A stretch of DNA of 64,000 nt. Origin: Ruegeria marina (lineage in GTDB: Bacteria > Pseudomonadota > Alphaproteobacteria > Rhodobacterales > Rhodobacteraceae). The notes under the pieces are model-generated. The model was not told the origin of the DNA. It saw only the letters and a program-made list of their open reading frames with translations, and searched no databases. The DNA lies in contig NZ_FMZV01000012.1 in the NCBI RefSeq assembly GCF_900101475.1, positions 62,001 through 126,000 of the forward strand. The letters run 5' to 3'. Below, piece after piece: positions 17,235-26,177 of the stretch; position 1 is the stretch's first letter, and every line of letters begins with the position of its first letter. The position numbers and the translations under genes were made by a program.

Positions 17235-19115
17235 TCAGGCGTATTTCCGGGCCAGATCCTCGCTCAACTCCATCAGTGCGGTTTCCAGATCCTTCTGCAA
17301 CGCTTCCGAGCGTTCCAGATAGGCCTTGTTGTCCCCGGTCGGGATGTTCGGATCCCAGACCTCGGCCAGTTCCCGAACCGCCTGCCGGTCGTGGTGATAG
17401 AAGGTTTGCGCCGCCTGCGCCGCCTCGTATTCGCTGAGCCCGACGTTTTCCAGCACATAGCGGCCGGCACGGACCGAACTGTCGAACATCTCGCGCACGA
17501 TGTCGTTCGCCCCGGCGCGATAGAGCTGGTAGACATGGTTGCGATCGTGGGCGCGGGCGATAATATGCAGGTCGGGCCGCTGGCGGCGGGCATAGGCAAC
17601 TAGTTTCGTGACCTGTGCGTCATCATCCATGGCAGCTACCAGCACCTTCGCCTTGCCCAGCCCCGCGGCCTTGAGCAATTCGGGCCGGGTCGGATCGCCC
17701 AGAAAACCCTTGACCCCGAAACGCCGCATCAGCTGGATCGTTTCCATGTCGTGGTCCAGAACGATGGTCTTGAACCCGCTGGCGGTGACCAGCCGGTTGA
17801 CGATCTGGCCGAACCGGCCGATGCCCGCGATGATGACTGGCCCCTGTTCGTCGATCTTGTCAGGCTTAATTTCCGCCGCATGGTCGCGTATCCTGCGCGA
17901 CAGGATGTCGTAGGCGATGAACAGGAGCGGCGTGATCAGCATGGTCAGCGCGATGATCATCAACAGCTTTTGCGACAGATGCTGGGGGATCACGTGTTGC
18001 TGGGTGGAAAAGGCAAGCAGCACGAAACCGAATTCGCCCGCCTGCGCCAGCCCCAGGGTGAACAGCCAGCGGTCACGTCCCTTCAGCCTAAAGGCGCGCC
18101 CGACCACGTAGAGGATCAGGCCCTTGAGAAGGATCACCAGGAGCGCCAGCCCGATCAGGTCCAGAGGGTCCGCAAAGAAGAAACCGACGTCGATCCCCGC
18201 GCCCACAGTGATGAAGAACAGCCCCAGCAGCAGCCCCTTGAAGGGTTCCAGGTCGCTCTCCATCTCGTGCCGGAATTCCGAGCTGGCCAGGACCACGCCG
18301 GCCAGGAATGCGCCCAGGGCCGGTGACAGGCCCACAAGCGTCATCAGGAACGAAATACCGACCACGATCATCAGCGCCAGCGCGGTGTACATTTCGCGCA
18401 GTCGGCTGGCATGGATGAAGCGGAACAGGGGCCGGGTCAGGTAGATGCCGGCGAGCACCACGAACACGACCGCGCCGATGGTGACCAGCGTCACCGCCCA
18501 GCCCGGCAGCCCCTCGACCAGCGACAATGCATGTCCATGGTCGCCGTCGGCCGATTTCAAGCCCCGGTCGATCGAGCCGTCACCGGCGAATTGTATGCCG
18601 GGCGCACTTGCCAGCAGCGGCAAGAAGGCCAGAATCGGGATGACCGCGATGTCCTGCGTCAGCAGGACCGAGAAGGTCGCGCGCCCCCCGTTGGTCTGCA
18701 TCAAGCCCTTTTCCGACAGGGTCTGCAGCACGATGGCCGTCGAACTCAGCGACAGGGTGAGACCAACGGCCAGCGCGACCGACCAGGGGTGCCCGGCGAC
18801 CATCGCCACCACCATGATCGCGAGCGTCGAGACGCCGACCTGCAAGCCGCCCAGGCCAAGCAGCTTGTCGCGCATGTCCCAAAGCGCGCGCGGTTCCAGT
18901 TCGAGCCCGATCAGGAAGAGCATCATCACCACGCCGAACTCGGCCACATGTTGCAGATGCGCGGTTTCCGCCCCTACCAGCCCCAGAACCGGGCCGATGG
19001 CGATGCCTGCGGCCAGGTAGCCCAGCACCGATCCGAGCCCAAGGCGCGCCGATAGCGGTACCGCGATCACCGCAGCAGCGAGATAGATCGTCGCCTGGTA
19101 CAGAAAACTTTCCAT
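17235..19115 (-). CDS. Monovalent cation:proton antiporter, KefB/KefC (CPA2) type
   Basis: A 626-residue protein. About the first 390 residues are a Na+/H+-exchanger-like membrane domain of some 12 helices (LGSVLGYLAAGIAIGP, FLIGLELEP, SLSSTAIVLQTLSEKG). A TrkA-N/RCK domain follows near residue 412 with the nucleotide-binding GIGRFGQIVNRLV and the acidic LDHD. This layout matches glutathione-gated K+ efflux antiporters. No KefF/KefG-type accessory protein is next to it. It starts 19 bases after the stop of the Lrp gene, on the same strand, so the two may be one transcript. Confidence 0.9.
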   Translation of the reverse strand: MESFLYQATIYLAAAVIAVPLSARLGLGSVLGYLAAGIAIGPVLGLVGAETAHLQHVAEFGVVMMLFLIGLELEPRALWDMRDKLLGLGGLQVGVSTLAIMVVAMVAGHPWSVALAVGLTLSLSSTAIVLQTLSEKGLMQTNGGRATFSVLLTQDIAVIPILAFLPLLASAPGIQFAGDGSIDRGLKSADGDHGHALSLVEGLPGWAVTLVTIGAVVFVVLAGIYLTRPLFRFIHASRLREMYTALALMIVVGISFLMTLVGLSPALGAFLAGVVLASSEFRHEMESDLEPFKGLLLGLFFITVGAGIDVGFFFADPLDLIGLALLVILLKGLILYVVGRAFRLKGRDRWLFTLGLAQAGEFGFVLLAFSTQQHVIPQHLSQKLLMIIALTMLITPLLFIAYDILSRRIRDHAAEIKPDKIDEQGPVIIAGIGRFGQIVNRLVTASGFKTIVLDHDMETIQLMRRFGVKGFLGDPTRPELLKAAGLGKAKVLVAAMDDDAQVTKLVAYARRQRPDLHIIARAHDRNHVYQLYRAGANDIVREMFDSSVRAGRYVLENVGLSEYEAAQAAQTFYHHDRQAVRELAEVWDPNIPTGDNKAYLERSEALQKDLETALMELSEDLARKYA

Positions 19116-19134
19116 GCTTGTCCTCTCGTTGGGG

Positions 19135-19590
19135 TCAGGTGGGCAGCGGCGCGTCCCGTTTAAGTTGGTCCATCACGATCTGGCTTTGCACCCGCGCCAC
19201 TGCCGGATGCGGCAGGATCACCTCGTGCAGCAACCGATTCAGCGCCGGCAGGTCGGCGCAATAGACATGCAGCAGATAATCCGCTTCGCCGGTCATCGTC
19301 CATGCGCTTGTGATCTCTGGGCGGGAATTCACCATGCGGGCGAACCCGGCGGACTGATCGGGTCCATGAGTGCCGAGATGGACCTGGATGAAGCCCTGGA
19401 CATGCAGCCCGAGCTTCAGGGGATCAAGACGCGCGGCATAGCCGGTGATGTAACCTTCGGCCTCCAGCCGCTGCCGCCGCCGCCCGGCCTGGCTGGTCGA
19501 CAGGTGCAACATTTCGCCAAGTTGTTGCGCGGTCAGGTGGGCGTCCTTTTGCAGGGCTGCCAGCAGGCGCAAATCCATGGAATCCAGCAT
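19135..19590 (-). CDS. Lrp/AsnC-family transcriptional regulator
   Basis: A 151-residue regulator: N-terminal helix-turn-helix (LDSMDLRLLAALQKDAHLTAQQLGEMLHLS) and C-terminal RAM/AsnC ligand-binding sheet. In the family the RAM domain binds amino acids and the protein forms octamers. I chose the ATG at 19590 because it gives the standard family length; the in-frame extension covers the promoter. It is divergent from the tyrosine-catabolic dioxygenase gene and so is its likely regulator, plausibly responding to an aromatic amino acid; that is inference from position. Confidence 0.9.
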   Translation of the reverse strand: MLDSMDLRLLAALQKDAHLTAQQLGEMLHLSTSQAGRRRQRLEAEGYITGYAARLDPLKLGLHVQGFIQVHLGTHGPDQSAGFARMVNSRPEITSAWTMTGEADYLLHVYCADLPALNRLLHEVILPHPAVARVQSQIVMDQLKRDAPLPT

Positions 19591-19734
19591 GTGCGCATTT
19601 TCCTCGTTTTTTTTAATTCTAGTGCGCAATTCACGCATGTAAATCGGATAATCGTTATAAGTATGCGCAGAAAAAGCGCGACCTAAGGCGTATTCTCGAC
19701 TCAGCATTAATTCTGACTGTCAAGGAGACTCACC
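19591..19734. promoter_or_regulatory. Divergent Lrp/hppD control region with three TGCGCA motifs
   Basis: The 144 bases between the two starts are AT-rich compared with the surroundings. TGCGCA occurs at 19592-19597, 19623-19628 and 19664-19669, spaced 31 and 41 bases, close to three and four DNA turns, which suits a multimeric Lrp protein. A T8 tract lies between the first two. Confidence 0.4.
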
Positions 19735-20835
19735 ATGGGTCCTTTCCCGCATAACGCCCCGAAGTCCGAAATCACCCCCGAGAACCCCGCCGGCACCGAC
19801 GGGTTCGAGTTCGTCGAATTCGCCCATCCCGAACCGCAGGTACTGCGCGATCTGTTCGCCCAGATGGGGTTTGACCTGGTTGGCCGCCACAAGAGCAAAC
19901 CGGGCATCGAGCTGTGGCAGCAGGGGGATATCACCTATATCCTGAACGCCGAAAAAGGCAGCTTTGCCGAAAAATTCATCGATCTGCACGGTCCGTGCGC
20001 TCCCTCGATGGGTTGGCGCGTGGTCGATGCGCAGGCGGCCTTCGATCATGCGGTGAAGATGGGCGCCGAACCCTATGAGGGCGACGACAAGACCATGGAC
20101 GTGCCCGCGATCAAGGGGATCGGCGGTTCGCTGCTCTATTTCATCGACCAGTACTACCACACCTCGCCCTACAACACCGAGTTCGATTGGCTGAAACAGT
20201 CCAAGCCGCGCGGCGACGGGTTCTACTACCTCGATCACCTGACCCACAATGTCTACAAGGGCAACATGGACAAGTGGTTCAGGTTCTACGGCGACCTGTT
20301 CAACTTCCGCGAAATCCGCTTCTTCGACATCCAGGGCAAGTTCACCGGCCTCTACAGCCGCGCGCTGACCTCGCCCTGCGGTCGTATCCGCATCCCGATC
20401 AACGAGGACCGGGGCGAGACCGGCCAGATCGTCAGCTATCTGAAGAAATACAACGGCGAAGGCATCCAGCATATCGCCGTGGGCACTGACGACATCTACA
20501 CCTCGGTGGACGCGATCGCGGCCAAGGGGCTGAAGTTCATGCCCGGTCCGAACGAGGCCTACTACGACATGTCCTACGATCGGGTCGCAGGCCATGACGA
20601 ACCCAAGGACCGGATGATGAAACACGGCATCCTGATCGACGGCGAAGGCGTGGTGGATGGCGGCGAGACCAAGATCCTGTTGCAGATCTTCTCGAAGACG
20701 GTGATCGGGCCGATCTTCTTCGAATTCATCCAGCGCAAGGGCGATGACGGATTCGGCGAAGGCAACTTCAAGGCACTGTTCGAAAGCATCGAGCGAGAGC
20801 AGATCGAAAGCGGCGAGATCAAGGCCGCCGAGTAG
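19735..20835 (+). CDS. hppD: 4-Hydroxyphenylpyruvate dioxygenase
   Basis: A 366-residue Fe(II) dioxygenase converting 4-hydroxyphenylpyruvate to homogentisate in tyrosine breakdown. The two iron histidines are in YLDHLTHN and GIQHIAVGTDD and the glutamate in FFEFIQRKGDDGFGEGNF near the C terminus, which is the strongest family signature. AAGGAG precedes the ATG. The genes for homogentisate dioxygenase and later steps are not adjacent. Expression is probably controlled by the divergent Lrp-type regulator. Confidence 0.96.
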   Translation: MGPFPHNAPKSEITPENPAGTDGFEFVEFAHPEPQVLRDLFAQMGFDLVGRHKSKPGIELWQQGDITYILNAEKGSFAEKFIDLHGPCAPSMGWRVVDAQAAFDHAVKMGAEPYEGDDKTMDVPAIKGIGGSLLYFIDQYYHTSPYNTEFDWLKQSKPRGDGFYYLDHLTHNVYKGNMDKWFRFYGDLFNFREIRFFDIQGKFTGLYSRALTSPCGRIRIPINEDRGETGQIVSYLKKYNGEGIQHIAVGTDDIYTSVDAIAAKGLKFMPGPNEAYYDMSYDRVAGHDEPKDRMMKHGILIDGEGVVDGGETKILLQIFSKTVIGPIFFEFIQRKGDDGFGEGNFKALFESIEREQIESGEIKAAE

Positions 20836-20848
20836 GGCGAGCGGGGCA

Positions 20849-20895
20849 GGGGGCGCTGCCCCCGTCGCCTGACGGCGACTCCCCCGGAGTATTTT
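20849..20895 (+). repeat. GGAGTATTT-family intergenic repeat, copy 1, with two preceding hairpins
   Basis: GGGGGCGCTGCCCCC is followed by a GTCGCC-TGAC-GGCGAC hairpin and the core CCCCCGGAGTATTTT, then AAATGAAG. The same layout returns inverted at 36841-36890 and in shortened form elsewhere, always between genes. Confidence 0.8.
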
Positions 20896-20906
20896 GAGCG
20901 AAATGA

Positions 20907-20934
20907 AGGACGGGGCGCGGGCTCCGTCCTTTTT
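20907..20934. terminator. Bidirectional terminator between convergent hppD and the PilP-like gene
   Basis: AGGACGG and CCGTCCT form the stem around a ten-base GC-rich loop, followed by TTTTT on the + strand. It lies 70 bases after the hppD stop and three bases before the stop of the convergent gene. Confidence 0.8.
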
Positions 20935-20936
20935 CG

Positions 20937-23252
20937 TCAGCCGCTGGGGATCTTCAGCGTCAGGTTGCGGGAGCCTTTCTGGTAGCGCAACTCGCTGTCG
21001 CCGATTGCGGTGATGCGGCCGCCGTCGATCGTGTCTCCGACCTTGACCTTCTTGTAGCGGCCCGAAGGCAGACGGACGAGCGCGCGCCGGTTGGACGGGG
21101 TGCCGTAGACCCCGATCAGGTTCAGGTCGCGCAGGTTGATCGCGTTGTCCAGTGTCGCCTGCCGGGCGACCGAGGTCGGGGAGGGCGCCTTGGGCTTGAC
21201 GGTGGCCGCAACGAAACCGTCGCCATCCTCTTCCGCCCCGGCGCCCCGGCTGGGATTGACCAGGGATCCCGGGTTGCTGTTCGCGGCAGAGGCGGCAATG
21301 GTCAGGTTCTCCGGACGCGGGCGGGGTTTGCGTGCGGTGGTGACCGCGAGAGGGCTGACCTCCTGAACGGTGTCTTCCGGTTCGGTGGCCTGCTCTGCCT
21401 CGAACTGTTCCTGTATCGAAGCAGGCCGCGCCCTTGGCCGCAGGGACGCCAGTTCGGTGCGGGACCGGCCTCCGAACTGCGCGCGTTCGGCTTGTTCGAT
21501 GAGATCGTCGGGGCGCGCCTTTGGCCGTTTCGATGCAAGCCGCTCCTGCGCCGGATCAGGTTCGGGCGCGGCTTCGAAGCGGACCGGCGGCGCTGGCGGC
21601 ACACGGTCAGGCCGACCCGCGTAGACGAGAACGCCGTCCGGGTTCAGGGTGCCTTCGGGGCTGGGTTCGACCAGCCCGCGATCGTCGAAGGCAAAGCTTT
21701 GGCCTGCGGAGGCAGGGGCGTTGCTGCCTTCGGGCAGGTCGTCGGTGTCGTAACGGGTGACATTCGGCAGGGCGACGGCGTCATGAAACAGGTCGGTGCG
21801 GTCGATCGAGGCCACGAAGAGATCACCCAGTCCGATCAGGCCCGGGACCTCGGGCGCGTCCGGAGCCGCGAACAGGACACCGTCGTCGGTTTCCCGGGTT
21901 GCCGTTTCCGGCTCGGGTTCGAAATCCAGTTCCTCGACCTGCCTGGGATCGGTCTGCAGGGCATGCAGCACCGCGTCGTCGGCACCGCTGAGCGCGGGCA
22001 GCGGCGGCGCCGACTGCCCGGCATTCAGGTCAACCGGGTCTTCGTCAATCGAGGAAGGTGCGCTTGTGGCGCCAGGCGACGCTTCGGGTTCTTCGGTGGC
22101 CGGGGGATCGTTCGGCTGCTCTTCGACCTGCGGCGGCTCCGGTTCCGGTGCTACGGGAACCGCGATCATGTCCCGCTCCGAAAACCCGCTCATCCCGCCC
22201 GAAACCACGAAAGCCGCAAAGGCCGCCACACCGGCCAGAAACAGCAGGAGGCTGACGGTCAGCGCTATGCCCAGGTAACGAGGCTTGCCGCCGACGCCGC
22301 CCTTGCGCGCGCCGAAGATGGTGAGCCGGTCCGCTTCGGTTTTGGGAACCTGGCTTGACCGCACCGCCGGGCCGAAACCGGTGGTCGGCATCTCTTCGGT
22401 CACGGGTTGCGCAACCGGCGATGTAACGGGCTTGGGGCCGGGCGCCGAGGGTTGCCTGGGGGCGTCCCCGTCATTCCGGGCGGGGCGGCGTGACTGAACG
22501 CCGGTGTCGGTCGCCGCCACGGTTTCGGGCGCGGCGTCTTTTGCCCTGTCCGCGGCCGATGCCGTTTCCGTCACGCCGGAAGCTGGCGCGGGCGCACGGG
22601 CGGGTTCGTCATCGTCCGGCTTGCCTCGTCTGGTCGAGAAACCGATCATCGGTGCCGACGGCTCTACCCCGGCCGGAGGAAGCGGATCCGGCTCGATATC
22701 CGGAACCACTGCTTCGCCAATCACGACCACGGCGATTCCGTCGGGATCGACTGCCTCGGACCCGGTCAGGTCGCGGGCGGCGCTGGTTGGTCCGAAGAAG
22801 GGTTCGCCCAGGAAAGGATTGTCCTCGGGTATGGCCACGAAACTGACCGGATGAAACCCGTGCTCTTCGGCAAAAGCCTCGGCCTCGGCAAGGGTTTCGC
22901 GCGCGACAATGGCCACGTGGGTTGCCGCGCCCTCAGGGGAGGTGTCCCAGACCAGTTCGTCCAGCCGATAGGGGGTTGCGCCTGCGACCGCCTGTTCGAT
23001 CACGCCGAGTCGGGCTTCGCCCCGGAAAGGGCCGGTGTCGACGGTAAGATAGCGAATCTGGTCGTTGGGCAGGATCAGCTTGCAGCGCAGGTCGGGTTCG
23101 AGCCGCAGCGCCAGTTTACGCAACCGGCCAAGCGCATCGGCCAGATCGGGCGCGTCCAGGTCCACCGACCCCACCTGCCGCCAGCCGCCGGCAGCGCGGT
23201 GCAGCAGGGTTATTCCCTCGAAGGACAAGGTTAGCGCAAAGGCGGGTTTCAT
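20937..23252 (-). CDS. Large single-pass protein with C-terminal PilP-like domain
   Basis: A 771-residue protein unlike standard pilus proteins in length. Residues 1-170 form a globular domain opening LSFEGITLLHRAAGGW, vaguely like the cytoplasmic GspL/PilM type (weak inference). A low-complexity acidic stretch follows, then one transmembrane helix near residue 337 (IALTVSLLLFLAGVAAFAAFVV). Residues 370-700 are proline/glutamate/arginine-rich with recurring RP(K/R)ARP motifs. The last 70 residues (LIGVYGTPSNRRALVRLPSGRYKKVKVGDTIDGGRITAI) resemble PilP/GspC periplasmic domains. No other pilus or type II secretion genes are near. Related Rhodobacterales carry similar proteins of unknown role. 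Confidence 0.7.
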   Translation of the reverse strand: MKPAFALTLSFEGITLLHRAAGGWRQVGSVDLDAPDLADALGRLRKLALRLEPDLRCKLILPNDQIRYLTVDTGPFRGEARLGVIEQAVAGATPYRLDELVWDTSPEGAATHVAIVARETLAEAEAFAEEHGFHPVSFVAIPEDNPFLGEPFFGPTSAARDLTGSEAVDPDGIAVVVIGEAVVPDIEPDPLPPAGVEPSAPMIGFSTRRGKPDDDEPARAPAPASGVTETASAADRAKDAAPETVAATDTGVQSRRPARNDGDAPRQPSAPGPKPVTSPVAQPVTEEMPTTGFGPAVRSSQVPKTEADRLTIFGARKGGVGGKPRYLGIALTVSLLLFLAGVAAFAAFVVSGGMSGFSERDMIAVPVAPEPEPPQVEEQPNDPPATEEPEASPGATSAPSSIDEDPVDLNAGQSAPPLPALSGADDAVLHALQTDPRQVEELDFEPEPETATRETDDGVLFAAPDAPEVPGLIGLGDLFVASIDRTDLFHDAVALPNVTRYDTDDLPEGSNAPASAGQSFAFDDRGLVEPSPEGTLNPDGVLVYAGRPDRVPPAPPVRFEAAPEPDPAQERLASKRPKARPDDLIEQAERAQFGGRSRTELASLRPRARPASIQEQFEAEQATEPEDTVQEVSPLAVTTARKPRPRPENLTIAASAANSNPGSLVNPSRGAGAEEDGDGFVAATVKPKAPSPTSVARQATLDNAINLRDLNLIGVYGTPSNRRALVRLPSGRYKKVKVGDTIDGGRITAIGDSELRYQKGSRNLTLKIPSG

Positions 23253-23419
23253 CTTACCAGTTGACCAATCCAATCAAGGTCGCAGAGGGAGCCGGAAGGG
23301 ATCCCGGCGAGACATTAGAGCAAGGAACCGCCGAGGGAAAGGAAAACGCAAACCTTGCCTCTTGCCGCGCGGTATGCCGCCGTCCCATCTTGTCTGCACA
23401 GAATAACAGGAGAGCACAA

Positions 23420-24118
23420 TTGAGGACATTGGTTTTTCTGGTGATCGCGCTGCTGTTCGCCGCGGTCGGTCTGGCCCGCGCCGAAGAGCATCCGGGGCAG
23501 ATAACCGTGACGGGTACGGGCCTTGTCGAAAGCGTTCCCGATATGGCTGTCATCACCCTTGGCGTCACCCAGGAGGCAAATGAGGCGCGCGCCGCGCTGC
23601 TTGCCACGTCGGAGGCGGTCGGCCGGGTTCTGGACCGGCTGGAGGGAATGGGAATCGAGTCGCGGGACATCCAGACCTCGGACCTGTCGCTTTCGCCGGT
23701 CTGGTCCGGACGCGGCACGGCCGATGAACGGCCGACGATCACCGGATTTCAGGCGTCGAACCGGGTCACGGTGCGGGTGCGCGATCTGGCCCGTCTGGGC
23801 GAGATACTGGACGCGGTGGTATCGGACGGCGCCAATACGTTCAACGGGCTGGAGTTTGCATTGAAGGAGCCGAAGCCACTTCGCGATCAGGCCCGCGCAA
23901 AGGCGGTCGCCGATGCGCAGGACAAGGCCCGGCAATTGGCCGAGGCGGCCGGTGTCTCGCTGGGCCGGGTCATTTCCATCTCGGAACAGTCCTTCGACTC
24001 GCAGCCGCGCCCGATGATGCGCATGTCCGCCATGGCCGAGGGCCTGGACGTGCCGGTTGCCGGGGGTGAGATCGGGATTTCGGGATCGGTGACGATGGTT
24101 TTCGAGATTGGCCAGTAA
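23420..24118 (+). CDS. Exported SIMPL-domain (DUF541) protein
   Basis: A 232-residue protein. I chose the TTG at 23420 since it follows CAGGAGAG and begins a clean signal peptide (LRTLVFLVIALLFAAVGLARAEE); the longer frame has no such start. The mature part has the SIMPL pattern ITVTGTGLVESVPDMAVITLGV, then DIQTSDLSLSPVW and a C-terminal VTMVFEI strand. Family members in the periplasm are linked to oxidative stress or signalling but lack a defined reaction. Divergent from the PilP-like gene. Confidence 0.85.
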   Translation: MRTLVFLVIALLFAAVGLARAEEHPGQITVTGTGLVESVPDMAVITLGVTQEANEARAALLATSEAVGRVLDRLEGMGIESRDIQTSDLSLSPVWSGRGTADERPTITGFQASNRVTVRVRDLARLGEILDAVVSDGANTFNGLEFALKEPKPLRDQARAKAVADAQDKARQLAEAAGVSLGRVISISEQSFDSQPRPMMRMSAMAEGLDVPVAGGEIGISGSVTMVFEIGQ

Positions 24119-24244
24119 CCGCGTCATGAGTCGGCGTAAATGTCCGGCGACGTCCGCCGGTCGAACCGAACGGACCTGCCCTGCACCTTGCGGGACAAGG
24201 TTGCAGGATATCCGCATGGCCAGGCCGACCCTGGCATGAGGATT

Positions 24245-24266
24245 GGGCGGCCCGGCCGGGCCGCCC
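24245..24266. terminator. 22-base perfect GC palindrome between convergent genes
   Basis: GGGCGGCCCGG followed directly by its reverse complement CCGGGCCGCCC. It lies between the SIMPL and MetY stops, which face each other. There is no long T-run, so terminator is an inference from position and stem strength. Confidence 0.55.
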
Positions 24267-24275
24267 CTGTCTCGC

Positions 24276-25568
24276 TCAGGCGGTCGCCTTGGTCAGCGCC
24301 TGGTCAAGGTCGGCGATGATGTCTGCCGCATCCTCGATACCGATCGACACCCGCACCACGTTGGGGCCGGCGCCTGCGGCCTCCTGCTGTTCGGGTGACA
24401 GCTGTCGATGCGTTGTCGAGGCGGAATGGATGATCAGCGACCGCGCATCACCCAGGTTGGCCACATGGCTGAAGATCTCGAGCGCGTTCACCAGCTTGAC
24501 GCAGGCTTCGTACCCGCCCTTGACCGCAAAGGTGAACAGCGCGCCGGCACCCTTGGGGTAACATTTCTGCACCCGGTCGTAATAGGGCGAGGAGGGCAGG
24601 CCGGCATAGGTGACATAGTCGACCCTCGGATCGGCTTCGAGCCAGGCGGCGACCTTCTGCGCGTTCTCCACATGGCGCTGCATGCGCAGGCTCAGCGTCT
24701 CGATCCCCATCAGCGTGTAGTGGGCGGCCTGCGGGTTCATCGTCATGCCGAGGTCGCGCAACCCGATGGCGATGCCGTGGAACGTATAGGCGAGCGAGCC
24801 GAAGGTCTCGTGGAACTTTAGCCCGTGATAGGCCGGCTCCGGCGCGCTGAGCGAGGGGAACTTGTCGTTGGCCGACCAGTCGAACTTGCCCGAATCGACG
24901 ATGCAGCCGCCGGTGACGGTGCCATTGCCGGTCAGGTACTTGGTGGTCGAATGCACCACCAGCGTGGCGCCCTGTTCGATCGGGCGGCACAGATAGGGCG
25001 TGGCGCTGGTGTTGTCGACGATCAGCGGAATGCCGGCGGAATCGGTCACGTCCGCCAGGGCGCGGATGTCGGTGACATAGCCGCCGGGGTTGGCGATGGA
25101 TTCGCAGAAGACCGCGCGGGTGTTCTCGTCGATGGCGTCCTTCACCGCGTCAAGGTCGTCGGTATCGACGAATTTCGCCGACCAGCCGAACCGCTTGATG
25201 GTCTGGCTGAACTGGGTGATGGTGCCTCCATAAAGCCGGGTCGAGGCGACCACGTTGCAGCCCGGCCCCATCAGCGCGAACAGCGCCATAATCTGCGCCG
25301 CATGGCCCGACGAACAGCATACCGCGCCGACACCGCCTTCCAAGGTGGCGATGCGCTCCTGCAGTACGGCAACGGTCGGATTGGTGAGGCGGGAATAGAT
25401 GTAACCCACCTCTTGCAGGTTGAACAGCGCGGCGGCGTGATCGGCGTCGCGGAACACATAGGCCGTGGTCTGGTAGATCGGCGTCTGCCGGGCGCCGGTG
25501 GCCGGGTCGGGCCTGGCGCCGGCATGGATCTGCAACGTGTCGAACCCGTAGGCGGGGCTGTCGGACAT
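24276..25568 (-). CDS. metY: O-acetylhomoserine aminocarboxypropyltransferase (sulfhydrylase)
   Basis: A 430-residue PLP enzyme of the Cys/Met metabolism class, about the length of MetY (longer than MetB/MetZ). The PLP lysine lies in HSTTKYLTGNGTVTGG near residue 210 and the cofactor tyrosine in YIYSRLTNPT near residue 58. It would incorporate sulfide into O-acetylhomoserine to make homocysteine. AAGGGAGGTACC precedes the ATG. The upstream rhodanese, 94 bases away on the same strand, is consistent with sulfur metabolism. Confidence 0.92.
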   Translation of the reverse strand: MSDSPAYGFDTLQIHAGARPDPATGARQTPIYQTTAYVFRDADHAAALFNLQEVGYIYSRLTNPTVAVLQERIATLEGGVGAVCCSSGHAAQIMALFALMGPGCNVVASTRLYGGTITQFSQTIKRFGWSAKFVDTDDLDAVKDAIDENTRAVFCESIANPGGYVTDIRALADVTDSAGIPLIVDNTSATPYLCRPIEQGATLVVHSTTKYLTGNGTVTGGCIVDSGKFDWSANDKFPSLSAPEPAYHGLKFHETFGSLAYTFHGIAIGLRDLGMTMNPQAAHYTLMGIETLSLRMQRHVENAQKVAAWLEADPRVDYVTYAGLPSSPYYDRVQKCYPKGAGALFTFAVKGGYEACVKLVNALEIFSHVANLGDARSLIIHSASTTHRQLSPEQQEAAGAGPNVVRVSIGIEDAADIIADLDQALTKATA

Positions 25569-25662
25569 CTGGGTACCTCCCTTGGAAAATGACTTGGCCG
25601 AATCTCTAAGCCATGGATGCGGCTTGCACAACATGGACCCGCCCGCGGCGTTCCTGGCTCAC

Positions 25663-26061
25663 CTAGTCCTTCCGGGCAATCGGCCCGCCCTGTTTCGACC
25701 ATTCGGTAAACCCGCCTTCCAGATGCAGGACGGGTTTCAGGCCCATCTCCTGCGCCTGTTTGGCCGACAAGGCCGACCGCCAGGCGCTGGCACAGTAGAA
25801 AACATAGGTCTTGTCCTGGTTGAAAACCTCCTTGTGATAGGGGCTTTCGGGGTCGATCCAGAATTCGAGCATGCCGCGCGGACAGGAAAAGGCGCCGGGG
25901 ATCATGCCGGTGCGCTGCAATTCGCGGATATCGCGCAGATCGACAAACACATAGTCGGGATTGTCGTAGAGCGTCCTTGCCTCCTCGACCGGCAAGGTGC
26001 TGACGACCGCGTTGGCCTCGTCCAGCAGTGCCTTGATCCCCTTGGTGATGGTCTGTGCCAT
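25663..26061 (-). CDS. Rhodanese-like sulfurtransferase
   Basis: A 132-residue single-domain rhodanese. The active-site loop YCASAWRSA near residue 92 holds the catalytic cysteine; FVDLRDIRELQRTGMIPGA is the typical N-terminal half. No signal peptide. ATG at 26061 follows a GGAGGACAG ribosome site. It may supply or detoxify sulfane sulfur for the neighbouring MetY. Divergent from the aldo/keto reductase with 116 bases between. Confidence 0.9.
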   Translation of the reverse strand: MAQTITKGIKALLDEANAVVSTLPVEEARTLYDNPDYVFVDLRDIRELQRTGMIPGAFSCPRGMLEFWIDPESPYHKEVFNQDKTYVFYCASAWRSALSAKQAQEMGLKPVLHLEGGFTEWSKQGGPIARKD

Positions 26062-26177
26062 GGCTGTCCTCCGTTGGTTCCTGCGCAGGCTGGCCGAAAC
26101 CCACCGGCAGCTCAAGAGGGGTTGCCGCGATTGGCCATGCCGCTAGGGTTCCGGCAAGCAAACGAGAGGGACGCGCG

